A stretch of 64,000 nt of DNA from Microbacterium paulum (GTDB taxonomy: Bacteria > Actinomycetota > Actinomycetes > Actinomycetales > Microbacteriaceae). The DNA lies in assembly GCF_015707995.1 (NCBI RefSeq), contig NZ_JAAGRY010000009.1, positions 1 to 64,000 of the forward strand. The letters are read 5' to 3'. This document shows, in pieces, positions 15,140 through 23,300 of the stretch. Positions within the stretch are counted from its first letter, which is position 1. Every line of letters begins with the position of its first letter. Position numbers and translations under genes: made by a program. Under the pieces are notes generated by a model. That model was not told the DNA's origin and did not search any database. It saw only the letters and a list, made by a program, of their open reading frames with translations.

Positions 15140-17128
15140 CTACTGGATTTTCGGGCCTTTTCTCAACGCGGCTGGTGCCGTGCCGCGCAGGGCGGGGTAG
15201 TCGCCACGGGTGCTGCCGGAGAGGCGGGCATAGTTCTCGAAGGTGGCGACGCTGAAGTCGAGCATGTCTGCGAGGACTTTCGCTGGGACCGCTCCTGCGA
15301 GGCGGAATCGGGCGATGTTCTGCAACTCGGAGATGGAGACGCCGAACGGGCGGAGTCGGCGATTGAGATACTGCGGGTCACGCGGCTGGCCGGGCCGTAG
15401 GCCGGGGAAGAGCCAGCCATCGGGCGTTGGCTCCGCGAGGAGATCGAGTTGTTCCCTGGCGAGGATGGCGATCGGATCGGAGAGCGCGAGTGGGCGGTCT
15501 CCGATGAGGAGGTCGAGGGAAGCGTCTCGATCCCGGAGCTGGTTGCGGCGCAGGAGGAGAACCTTGCTGGCCGGGAGCCCGTAGACGGCGATCAGCAGCG
15601 ATGCGAGGCGGGCATCGAGCGCGATGGTGCGATCCGTCGCGAGGATGCGGATGACGTGTTCGAGCTGTTCTTCGGAGGTGCTGATCGTCGGTTCTCGACG
15701 TGGGAGCGTCGCGATGCCGAGGTCTGGTGTGATGTCTCGTTCGGCGGCCCAGGCGAGGAACTGCGGGAGCCAACGGCGGGCGGTGCGAAGGGTGATGAAC
15801 TCTTCGATCTGCGCCTGGGTGAGGGAGGCCAGGGGCGTCTGCTGTTCTTCGATCCACGTGAGGAAGGCGACCAGGCCACGCAGGGATGCTTTGACGTGCC
15901 GGGCGGCTCCGATGGGGATGTCGCCGGAGTCGTTTCGGCTGGCGCGGCGGAGAAGTACCCATCGGGTGTAGGTGCGCAGCATCTGGTGATGCTCGGCCGG
16001 TGCCTCGCTGATGGTCTGCGCCGCCCAGGCCATCAGCTGCCTCGTGGCGGCCGTGTCGCGGGGAAGGGCACCGGCGTCGAGGAGCAGCGTCCGCAGGTAG
16101 ATCAACGGCTTACTCGGCCGCGGCGTGTCGAGCACCGCGTCGATTGACGCTCGCCCGGAGGCGATGTCGCGCAGCAGGTCCGTGCTTGGCCCCATGCGCA
16201 GCCACTTGATGACCTGAGCCGGACGGGGCTGGGCGAGCAGGTAGTCGCGCAGTGCCTGCATCGGAGGAAGGAACTCACCGTCGGGTCCGGTGAGGATGTC
16301 GTCGCAGCGGTCGCTGAGCGCGCACTTCCCGCAGAGGCGACCGTAGTTGTGTTCTTCGCTGCCGCAGCGGCGGCAGGCGTATCGAGGAGGCTGCCCGGCG
16401 CAGGCCGCGCAACAGGGGTGGTCGTCCTCGCTGAGGAACGCGAGGATGCGCTTCTGGCCGCATCCGGGGCAGGGTGCGGCGTTGCGGAGGATGCGGTTGT
16501 GGCAGGCGAAGCAGTGCGGGCCGTGCAGGATCGTCGCGGCGATCTTCTTCTGCTGCCCGCAGGAGACGCAGCGACGCAGGCGTGGCGGCAGGCAGTTCAG
16601 GCAGACCCGTCGCCCGTCGACGCGCCCAACGGTGGTGACGGTCTTCCCGCAGCTCTCGCAGGCGAACGTCGGGATGCCCTCTGGGCCGCAGCGCTGGCAG
16701 ACGCGCTGCCCGTCGGCGTTGATCGCGGTGAGCTTCTTCATTCGCAAGCACTGGGCACATTCACCATAGGAGCGGCGCTGAGTGCATCGGAAACACTCAC
16801 GCTCACCGTGCTCGTTGCGGGCCTTGACGACCTTCCTCGTGCGGCAGGAGGGGCAGAGCGGCAGGCCGATGCCCGTCGCGCCGTCGCGGGCGAGGCTCGC
16901 CAGCAGCATCTGCACCTCCCTCAACGTTTCAGCGTGCAGTTCATGGGGATCGAACTGCTCGCTGGTCAGCAGCCGCAGCGCCCCGTTCCGCGCGCCTGCT
17001 CGCACGATTTTCTCCGCTGCGTCGATGACGACCTGTTCGGGCGCGATCACGCCCTTGACGGCCAGTGCGGCCGCGACGCGAAGCCCGAACACTCCATCCG
17101 GCTGTGGGGTGCCGCGCGGGATCGTCAC
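15140..17128 (-). CDS. zinc-ribbon protein with degenerate tyrosine-recombinase domain
   Basis: A 662-residue protein. Residues about 75-300 contain roughly a dozen CxxC motifs (CPSC, CFRC, CAQC, CQRC, CESC, CLNC, CVSC, CFAC, CPGC, CAAC, CRRC, CGKC), suggesting about six zinc ribbons. The C-terminal half resembles the core-binding and catalytic domains of tyrosine recombinases (SLTQAQIEEFITLRTARRWLPQFLAWA, then FPGLRPGQPRDPQYLNRRL, then VLADMLDFSVATFENYARLSG). The usual first Arg and the HxxR pair are not recognisable, although a terminal Tyr remains. It probably acts as a DNA-binding partner of the XerD-type recombinase. It starts 4 bp inside the upstream HTH gene, so it is translationally coupled. 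Confidence 0.75.
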   Translation of the reverse strand: MTIPRGTPQPDGVFGLRVAAALAVKGVIAPEQVVIDAAEKIVRAGARNGALRLLTSEQFDPHELHAETLREVQMLLASLARDGATGIGLPLCPSCRTRKVVKARNEHGERECFRCTQRRSYGECAQCLRMKKLTAINADGQRVCQRCGPEGIPTFACESCGKTVTTVGRVDGRRVCLNCLPPRLRRCVSCGQQKKIAATILHGPHCFACHNRILRNAAPCPGCGQKRILAFLSEDDHPCCAACAGQPPRYACRRCGSEEHNYGRLCGKCALSDRCDDILTGPDGEFLPPMQALRDYLLAQPRPAQVIKWLRMGPSTDLLRDIASGRASIDAVLDTPRPSKPLIYLRTLLLDAGALPRDTAATRQLMAWAAQTISEAPAEHHQMLRTYTRWVLLRRASRNDSGDIPIGAARHVKASLRGLVAFLTWIEEQQTPLASLTQAQIEEFITLRTARRWLPQFLAWAAERDITPDLGIATLPRREPTISTSEEQLEHVIRILATDRTIALDARLASLLIAVYGLPASKVLLLRRNQLRDRDASLDLLIGDRPLALSDPIAILAREQLDLLAEPTPDGWLFPGLRPGQPRDPQYLNRRLRPFGVSISELQNIARFRLAGAVPAKVLADMLDFSVATFENYARLSGSTRGDYPALRGTAPAALRKGPKIQ

Positions 17129-17454
17129 GGTTTCGGACGTGTGATTCGCGCGGGGACGGGACGCAGATCACCGATGTCTTCGATCCGCCCGCCCGTGCCC
17201 GTCGCTTCAGCAGGCCGCGCGGCGACCTGTTCGAGGACGAGCAGGTCGCTGGGGGTGCAGTCCAGGATCGTGCAGAGCGCGGCGAGGACCTCGACGTTGA
17301 GCCGTTGCGGGGTCTGCGTGACCAGCCGGAACACCTGCTCGCGGGAGAGCGCGACGCCCTCGGCTTTCAGCGGTTCGAGGAGGTCGGTGGTCTTGAACAT
17401 GCCCCGCTCGGCCATCAGCGTGCGCAGCCGCCAGGTGATCGTCTTCGTCGTCAT
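17125..17454 (-). CDS. small XRE-type HTH protein of recombinase trio
   Basis: A 109-residue protein with a Cro/CI-like HTH in residues about 5-75 (MAERGMFKTTDLLEPLKAEG, then LSREQVFRLVTQTPQRLNVEVLAALCTILDCTPSDLL) and a flexible Pro/Arg tail. It overlaps the recombinase stop by 1 bp and the zinc-ribbon gene start by 4 bp, so the three are one operon. Probably a regulator or architectural DNA-binding factor for the element. Confidence 0.85.
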   Translation of the reverse strand: MTTKTITWRLRTLMAERGMFKTTDLLEPLKAEGVALSREQVFRLVTQTPQRLNVEVLAALCTILDCTPSDLLVLEQVAARPAEATGTGGRIEDIGDLRPVPARITRPKP

Positions 17455-18557
17455 CAGGTGCTTCCTTCCGGGAAGTAGAACTTGTCTATCGCCGCCGCCA
17501 GGACGCGGTTGCGGTAGTCGTCGGTCACCGAGGTGTAGATCGCTGTCGTCGACGCGTAGGCGTGCCCGACCTGGGTTTGCACGAACTGCTCCGCGTAGCC
17601 CAGCTCAATGAGGTGCGTCACGTAGGAGTGCCGCAGGCTGTGCAGGGTCAGCTCGGCCGGCAGCTCGGCCTCGTCGCGGAGCTGCGCGAACCGGCGGTCG
17701 AGGTAGCGGTCACCGACACGGGTGCCGCGCTCGGTCGGCCAGAGCCCCGGGTGATTGCCGGGATTGAACCTCTCCCGAACCTGCTCGACGTAGACGCGCA
17801 GTCCGTTGATTGCCCAGTCGAACTCCGGGAGGGACAGCACCGACCGGCGCTTGGGGATCGACCCCTTTGAGGACTTCCCGTGCCGCACGTGCAGCAACCC
17901 GAACCGACCCCACTGCGGTGTCTTCGCGTTCGTCCGCAGATCGACCACATCCAAGCCCAGCACCTCGCGGCGGCGCAGCCCCCACGCATAGGTCGTCTTC
18001 AGCAGCTGGGCATCTCGCAGCGCGGCCAGCGCGCCCTTGCGGCCCTGCCGCCGCAGCGTCTCCACGCGAGCGTCCGCGACAGCAAACAGCGCGTCCAGCT
18101 CGTCGTAGTCCAGCGGCCGCCGACCCGGCGTGCCCTCGAAGTCGACGGTGTGCGCGACCGTGTTCCACTCGAAGCACACCTGCGTCGGCACCGACCCGAA
18201 CCGAGACCGGCACTCTGCGACCCAGCCGTAGCGCTGGTCGGTGATGAAGTCGCAGAACGCGCGCAACGTCAGGTGATAGATCCGCACCGTCGAGCGCGAC
18301 AACGGGCGTGGCCCGCTGAACAGGCTCGTGGTGAAGTCCTCGACGTCACCGGGCAGCCATTCCCACGGGTACGAGTCCGCGAACCGTTGAAACCGCTCCA
18401 CCTGCCAGCGCCGCATCTGGATCGTCTGCGTGGCCAGACCGCGACTCGTCTGCTGGCGGGAGAACCCATCGAGCATGCCACTGAATACCGCAGCGTCCTC
18501 GTGCAACGGCACGACGCCCGGCTGCCGAAGCAGCAACACCTCCGCATCCTCACTCAC
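17454..18557 (-). CDS. XerD-type tyrosine recombinase of nested element
   Basis: A 367-residue recombinase from GTG 18557. A SAM-like N-terminal domain (SRQQTSRGLATQTIQMRRWQVERFQRF) leads to a complete catalytic domain: first Arg in YAWGLRRREVLGLDV, HxxR in HSLRHSYVTHLIE, then VGHAYASTTAIYTSV with the nucleophile Tyr. As the only protein of the trio with all catalytic residues, it is the likely transposase. It starts close to the right end of the element, inside the fic gene it disrupts. An AT-rich segment just upstream (GCAATAATGATGG on the minus strand) is a plausible promoter. Confidence 0.9.
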   Translation of the reverse strand: MSEDAEVLLLRQPGVVPLHEDAAVFSGMLDGFSRQQTSRGLATQTIQMRRWQVERFQRFADSYPWEWLPGDVEDFTTSLFSGPRPLSRSTVRIYHLTLRAFCDFITDQRYGWVAECRSRFGSVPTQVCFEWNTVAHTVDFEGTPGRRPLDYDELDALFAVADARVETLRRQGRKGALAALRDAQLLKTTYAWGLRRREVLGLDVVDLRTNAKTPQWGRFGLLHVRHGKSSKGSIPKRRSVLSLPEFDWAINGLRVYVEQVRERFNPGNHPGLWPTERGTRVGDRYLDRRFAQLRDEAELPAELTLHSLRHSYVTHLIELGYAEQFVQTQVGHAYASTTAIYTSVTDDYRNRVLAAAIDKFYFPEGST

Positions 18558-18787
18558 CCCATCATTATTGCATCTAACGCAACGCTATGATGGATGACAT
18601 GGGTCACGACACGAACCAAACCCTCGGGGAGTCGCCCGGAATCGTACGGCCGAGCGCTACTCGCGGGCACTTGTGCACCCCACTCCACGGATACGCTGGC
18701 AAGCGGACGCGATCATGGCGACCCGGAGGCCCGGAAACCCGCGGAACCACCGCATGTTGCATCAGATCGAAAAGTTCTCGGTTCTCG

Positions 18788-19186
18788 ATCCACGCGACCC
18801 GCGACGTGAACACAAGAAGCCAGCACGTCTTCTTCAACCAACTCGCCCGCAATGCCGGATGGGTGATCGACTGGTCGCAGATTCCCGGCGACGTGTTCGC
18901 CCACGCCCGCACCCTCGCCATCGTTCAAGACCACTCAGGCCTGGACGCGCTGCTCCGCCCAAACCTCGTCACCGTCCAGGACGCCGAACAGCACGACCGG
19001 CTGATGGGGCTGCTGGACGAGCACGCCCAGGGTTTCACGACACGTCAGAGCACCCGCGACCCTGCCCTGCTCGACCACGAGCTGGACGCCGCCCGCGAAC
19101 ACCGCCGCACCCTGCCTCCGCCAGATGCGTTCGGACACGACGACTCGCCTGGCAGCGGGCGTAGCGGCCCGAGCCTCGGACGGTAG
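18788..19186 (+). pseudogene. Fic family toxin, 3' fragment
   Basis: In-frame continuation of the fic gene cut at 14637. It begins IHATRDVNTRSQHVFFNQLARNAGW.., where the family has IHPF(R)DGN(T)R..VFF.QLA. The C-terminal helices follow and the stop is at 19184-19186. Within the catalytic motif the histidine, Arg, Asp, Asn and Arg are kept, but Pro, Phe and Gly are replaced by Ala, Thr and Val. This fits either decay after disruption or overwriting by the element's end. The open frame reaches back to 18587 through element sequence, but that part has no Fic similarity. Confidence 0.83.
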
Positions 19187-19233
19187 CCGAGGGCAAGGGC
19201 GCGACAAGCCCGCGGCAGCCCGACCGTGCTGGC

Positions 19234-22200
19234 TTACAAGCCGCGCGCCGGGCCGTCTTGTCGAGGTGCACTGCGATGCTGCTGGTCGAAGTCATGCAGC
19301 CTGGCGCGTTCCCGCTCCACCCGCTGGGCCTCGCGTGCGGCCTGTGCTGCGCGGGTCTGCTCGATCCTCCCGACTGCCTCGGCAGGCGTGAGGGAGCGCA
19401 GCAGCTCGGCTTCCTTGCGCGCTCGCCTCGCCGTCTGCGCCGCGCTTGCGGCCTGTCGTGCAGAGTTCGTACCGAGGTACGCCTGCCGATTGCGGCTCAC
19501 CGTCTCCGCACCGAACACCCGCGCGAACGCCGCGAGTCGTGCGGTCTGCGCTCGCTCTGGTCTGCTCAGCATCGCGTCGCGTGCCGCCCGGTGCTCCTGC
19601 TCGGCGTCGATCACACGCGGGTCGTTCTCGATCCGGGGCCGGGTGACTCGCTCCACCCAGGCGTCGGCACGTTCGTTCCACTTCGGCGGCTCACCCCACT
19701 CGTTCGTCAACTGCTGGCGCGCTTCGCGGGTTCGGGCCTGGGCGTTCTCGTGCTCGTCGCGGGCGCGGCGCTTCCCGAACCATGACACCGCCCGCACCTG
19801 CTCGCCTGCCGCCTGCTCGGCGGCGTCGGCCTGCTCCCACTCGGTGAGTGCCGCTCTCGCCGCGGAGACGAGGGGCGCGGTCACCTCGGCGCGCACCTGC
19901 TCGGAACGCTGCCGCGCGGTCTGCTCGGTGGCGCGTGCGTTCTCGCGTAGTGCCGTCTCGCGGTCGCTGAGGTCGGCAAGGGCGGCGCTGACCTGTTGCC
20001 AGCGTGCCGCCTGCGCCTCAGCCGTTGCCGCACGCTTGTCGAGCGCCGCTATCTCGTCGCTCACGAACCGCACGGGGCCGTTCTCGACCAACCCGGCCAC
20101 TTCCTCGACGGCTCGGCGGGTAGCGTCGGCAAGTCCGCGGTCGGCGCGGTCGCGCTCCATCGCCTCGATGAACTGCGCCCTGGCGTCGGTCAGGTTCCCG
20201 GCGACGACATGCAGCACGTTCGACTCTCGCCCGCGGGTCATGCCGACGTACACACCTGCGGCACTGGTGGCATCGGTGAGGATCGTGTGCGACCCCGCGA
20301 CGGTTGCGCCCTGCACCCCGTAGGCGGTCACCGCATACGACAGGTGCGCGTGCTCGGCCACATACTCAGCGGGGAGCCTGACGGTGCGCTGCCGCTTCCG
20401 CCCGCTCCCGGCCTCGCGCACGGAGACCGCGCCGTCGTCCTCGACGCGCTGCACGACCCATTGCTGCCGATTCGCCACCCCCACATCGGCGTTGTTCTTC
20501 CGCGTCTGAATCACATCCCCGGCCCCGATAGGCAGGCCGTCGTTCCCGTACACGGTCGTCGTGTCGTCGACGACACCTTGCGAGACTCGCTCCTCGCGGA
20601 TGCGGGCGTTGATAGTACGGGCCTCATCGTTCGTGCTGACGGTGACGGCCTCGCCATCCTGCCGCTCCTGGGCGATATGCTCGCGCGCCTCGTCGCCGCT
20701 CTCGTGCAGACGGATCAGCCCGAGGCTGGCGAGCTGGTCGAACACCTCGCCGGGGTCGCGTCCGTCGCGCATCCGTAGCGTGACCTCGGCGTAGGCGGGG
20801 TCGGTGAAGCGGTGCACCTCGGCCATATCGAACGTGCGCCCCCGAATGTGCGCGGCCATATCGAGCACCCCGCCACGACCAACTGCGGCGAGCTGCGCGC
20901 GATCCCCGACCAGTGCGACCGTCGCGCCCGCCTCGGCGGTGACGGTCAGGAGGGCGATTGCGGTGTCTTGGTCGAGCATCCCGGCCTCGTCCACGATCAC
21001 CCGCTCACCCCGCGCGAGCCGTGCGTCCTTGGACGGGCCGCGATAGGTGCGCCCCGTCTCCGAGTCGGTGTCGCCCGGTACGAGGCGCGTCCATACGCCG
21101 TCGCTGTTCCACCGCCACCCGTGGGCATGCACGAGCGCCGCAACACTGGTCGCGGGCACCCCGAGTTCATCGTGCGCGACCTGAGCGGCGCGCAACGTCG
21201 GCGCAACCACCCGCGACGCCCGCCCATGCTGCGCCGCGACCTCGATTGCGACGCCGAGCATGGTGGTCTTGCCCGCCCCGGCTGCGCCCTCCACGATCAC
21301 GAGCGGATCACTCGATGCGACCGCTGCGGCGGCGCGCTCCTGCCCCGCATCGAGACCCCGCGCCCTTGCCGCGTCGCGCACGTCCGGGTGCCTCGGCTCC
21401 CGCTTCGGCACTCGTGCGGTCAGGATGTCGCGCAGTTCCGTCTCGGCCTGCACCACCCTGAGCGACGTGAGGTGCGCCACATGCTCCGGCGTCGGTGCGC
21501 CGTGCGGGAGGATCGAGAGGCAATCCTCCATCGCCAGGGCGGTTGCGATGCGCAGGAACTCGCGTATCTCTTCGGGTGCTGCTTGCACGCCGTACTCGGT
21601 CATGATCCGGGTCGCGTGCTCCTGCACCGTGTGCCGCGTCCACGCCGAACCCCCTGCCGCGCAGCGATCCAGCGCCCTGCTTGCGACGGTCTGCACGGAG
21701 AGGTCATCCAGCGACGCCGGCACACGACGCACAGGCCGGCGCAAGGTCTCGGGGTCGTAGCCGGCGTCGCGTAGCTCGGTCACCCAGGCGTGTTCTTCGC
21801 GGAGGGTGGTGGGCTTCTTCGCTGGCCGCTCATACGCCCACGCTTTCGCCGCGAGCCGGGCGGGGACGACCGGCCCCATCGCCTCGCCCGGATGCGCCGC
21901 CTCCCACTCCGCTTCGAGCCGTTCGAGATGCTTGCGTACTTGCTCGCCCCGCTTGCTCATCACACCGTTGAACCGCTCGATCTCGACCACCTCGCCCGAT
22001 ACCGGATCGAGGGTGAGGCCGTGCCGATCCAGCACCTCCGCAAGCTCCGGGTGCGCGGCGATGACGGCGGTGCCGAGGGCGCGGATCGCGCCTTGCTGCT
22101 TGAACAGCGCCGCCGTGTCCAGCGCCCGCCACTTCCCTGCCGCCCATACTCGTGTGCCGATCTGGAAGTGGATATGCCGGTGCGGATCACCCGCCCGACT

Positions 22201-22686
22201 GCTGCGGTGCGACACCGCTACCGTCTGCAACTGCTCGACGGGCACAACCTCCTGCTTGCCGCGCGGCCCGACACGGGTCACAGAGTGCTGTGCGAGCCAC
22301 CGTTGAATCTCGCCCACGGCGTCCTGCTGCGCCAGTTCGAAAGCATCAGAGACTTCGGGGTGGAGCGCGGCGGCGATCGAGAGCGACTTCGGGGCGTTCA
22401 CCACCATCTCCGCAAACCTGGGCGAGCCCTGCCGCCCTTCCCCCGGCAATCGTGGCTTGCCCATCGACTCACCCGTGACCGGGTTCGTCCAGTCCACCCA
22501 GCCCGCGTACACCTCTGGTTCCAGTCCGAGTGTGGCGGTCACGTTCCCGGCACCGTCGAGCGCGGTGAACTCCGCCACGGAAGTCTCTGCGCCGAGGTAG
22601 TAGTCATCGGCGCGGGAACGGTCGGCCTCGACATAGCGGCGCGCATCGGCCCCGGTTCCCCGGAACAGGATCACACCGCCGCGCAT
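19234..22686 (-). CDS. MobF/TrwC-type relaxase-helicase
   Basis: A 1150-residue conjugative relaxase that nicks oriT and unwinds DNA. ATG 22686 is preferred over GTG 22695 because AGGCGG sits at proper distance. The TrwC relaxase domain covers about residues 1-330, with the metal-binding triad DPHRHIHFQIG. The candidate nucleophile is in the N-terminal ARRYVEADRSRADDYYLG. The helicase domain has Walker A VEGAAGAGKTTMLGVAIE (about residue 480), Walker B RVIVDEAGMLDQ, and the RecD-like VTAYGVQGATV. The C-terminal ~300 residues are a Glu/Arg/Ala-rich coiled coil. No secretion genes accompany it, so the island is probably mobilised in trans. Confidence 0.92.
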   Translation of the reverse strand: MRGGVILFRGTGADARRYVEADRSRADDYYLGAETSVAEFTALDGAGNVTATLGLEPEVYAGWVDWTNPVTGESMGKPRLPGEGRQGSPRFAEMVVNAPKSLSIAAALHPEVSDAFELAQQDAVGEIQRWLAQHSVTRVGPRGKQEVVPVEQLQTVAVSHRSSRAGDPHRHIHFQIGTRVWAAGKWRALDTAALFKQQGAIRALGTAVIAAHPELAEVLDRHGLTLDPVSGEVVEIERFNGVMSKRGEQVRKHLERLEAEWEAAHPGEAMGPVVPARLAAKAWAYERPAKKPTTLREEHAWVTELRDAGYDPETLRRPVRRVPASLDDLSVQTVASRALDRCAAGGSAWTRHTVQEHATRIMTEYGVQAAPEEIREFLRIATALAMEDCLSILPHGAPTPEHVAHLTSLRVVQAETELRDILTARVPKREPRHPDVRDAARARGLDAGQERAAAAVASSDPLVIVEGAAGAGKTTMLGVAIEVAAQHGRASRVVAPTLRAAQVAHDELGVPATSVAALVHAHGWRWNSDGVWTRLVPGDTDSETGRTYRGPSKDARLARGERVIVDEAGMLDQDTAIALLTVTAEAGATVALVGDRAQLAAVGRGGVLDMAAHIRGRTFDMAEVHRFTDPAYAEVTLRMRDGRDPGEVFDQLASLGLIRLHESGDEAREHIAQERQDGEAVTVSTNDEARTINARIREERVSQGVVDDTTTVYGNDGLPIGAGDVIQTRKNNADVGVANRQQWVVQRVEDDGAVSVREAGSGRKRQRTVRLPAEYVAEHAHLSYAVTAYGVQGATVAGSHTILTDATSAAGVYVGMTRGRESNVLHVVAGNLTDARAQFIEAMERDRADRGLADATRRAVEEVAGLVENGPVRFVSDEIAALDKRAATAEAQAARWQQVSAALADLSDRETALRENARATEQTARQRSEQVRAEVTAPLVSAARAALTEWEQADAAEQAAGEQVRAVSWFGKRRARDEHENAQARTREARQQLTNEWGEPPKWNERADAWVERVTRPRIENDPRVIDAEQEHRAARDAMLSRPERAQTARLAAFARVFGAETVSRNRQAYLGTNSARQAASAAQTARRARKEAELLRSLTPAEAVGRIEQTRAAQAAREAQRVERERARLHDFDQQHRSAPRQDGPARGL

Positions 22687-22703
22687 ATGAATCACCGCCT
22701 GAT

Positions 22704-22740
22704 GTTTCTTGTATAGAAACTGATGTATCTACCACGGTAG
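22704..22740. promoter_or_regulatory. AT-rich dyads upstream of relaxase; candidate operator or oriT
   Basis: Inverted repeat GTTTCT-N5-AGAAAC (22704-22720) is followed by CTACC-AC-GGTAG (22729-22740). The segments beginning GATGTTTCT and GATGTATCT are also direct near-repeats. The region immediately precedes the relaxase gene, where oriT or a relaxase-controlled promoter is commonly located. No nic consensus was recognised, so the role is open. Confidence 0.45.
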
Positions 22741-22859
22741 CATACGTCCATTCGGAAGAGAGCGTGAGAGCTCTGTGAGGTCCAGAGAGCGGGACGATCG
22801 GAGGATCGGTCCGTAGCGTCGAGATGGAAGCAGGATCGGATGGTGCGGGCTTGGTGAGG

Positions 22860-23149
22860 ATGACGAGGAGACGGCGGGCGGGGATCGCGGCCGTGGCCGG
22901 GCCGGTGACCGCGATGGATCTGACGGGCTGTGTCCCGTTCGCGTGCCCGGTGAGCGGGCCGCGCGAACACCATCGTCATCCAGCTCGACGGTGACACCTC
23001 GGCCGTCGATCAGGTGCAGATCTGCACCGACGAGGGCTGCGCCCCGACTGAGGACGTGGACATGGCGGGGCCGCTCGGGTTCGCCTCGGTCGAAGGTCAG
23101 GACGGGGACTCGTGGACGTTCTCGGTCGGCATGACGCGGCTGGTGACTA
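22860..23149 (+). pseudogene. lipoprotein gene remnant, 5' part (frameshifted, IS-interrupted)
   Basis: ATG 22860 begins a short lipoprotein-like leader (MTRRRRAGIAAVAGPVTAMDLTGC, lipobox LTGC). The reading frame breaks near 22965. A second frame then reads NTIVIQLDGDTSAVDQVQICTDEGC..DSWTFSVGM up to the left end of the IS21-family element at 23150. The continuation appears after the element at 27174. The protein would have been a small secreted lipoprotein of unknown function. A frameshift plus the IS insertion make it non-functional. Confidence 0.65.
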
Positions 23150-23196
23150 TGTCAGTTTGATCTGAGACCGGTTTGTCACTCTGAACGGAGACCACC
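23150..23196 (+). repeat. IS21-family left terminal inverted repeat
   Basis: 47 bp matching the reverse complement of 27127-27173 at 39 positions. A further TCTGATTCGGGACCACC copy, identical to the inner part of the right end, occurs at about 23226-23242. This reflects the multiple-repeat ends typical of IS21 elements. Confidence 0.85.
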
Positions 23197-23300
23197 CTCG
23201 GTGTTTTCGGTGGGTCGTGTCGGTCTGATTCGGGACCACCTGTATCGCTAGTTCCGTGCCCATCGGGGGCGCGGGATCGAGGTGGTGGGTGGAGAGTCGG

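Larger units (their letters stand above)
14637..18787. mobile_element. ~4.15 kb tyrosine-recombinase element inserted in fic
   Basis: The segment lies between the two halves of the fic gene and carries a GyrI-like gene plus a tightly overlapping trio on the minus strand: XerD-type recombinase, small HTH protein, zinc-ribbon/recombinase-like protein. Boundaries are estimated from where Fic homology stops (after codons for GETT) and resumes (IH..RD.NTRSQ), so each may be off by ~20 bp. A weak inverted similarity (TGAGAACTATCCG on the left, CGAGAACTTTTCG read inward from the right) may mark recombination sites. No clear target duplication is visible. Confidence 0.75.

Noticed and set aside
18587..18787. 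N-terminal extension of the Fic 3' fragment frame
   Set aside because: The open frame is in element sequence and has no Fic similarity. It is open by chance after the insertion.
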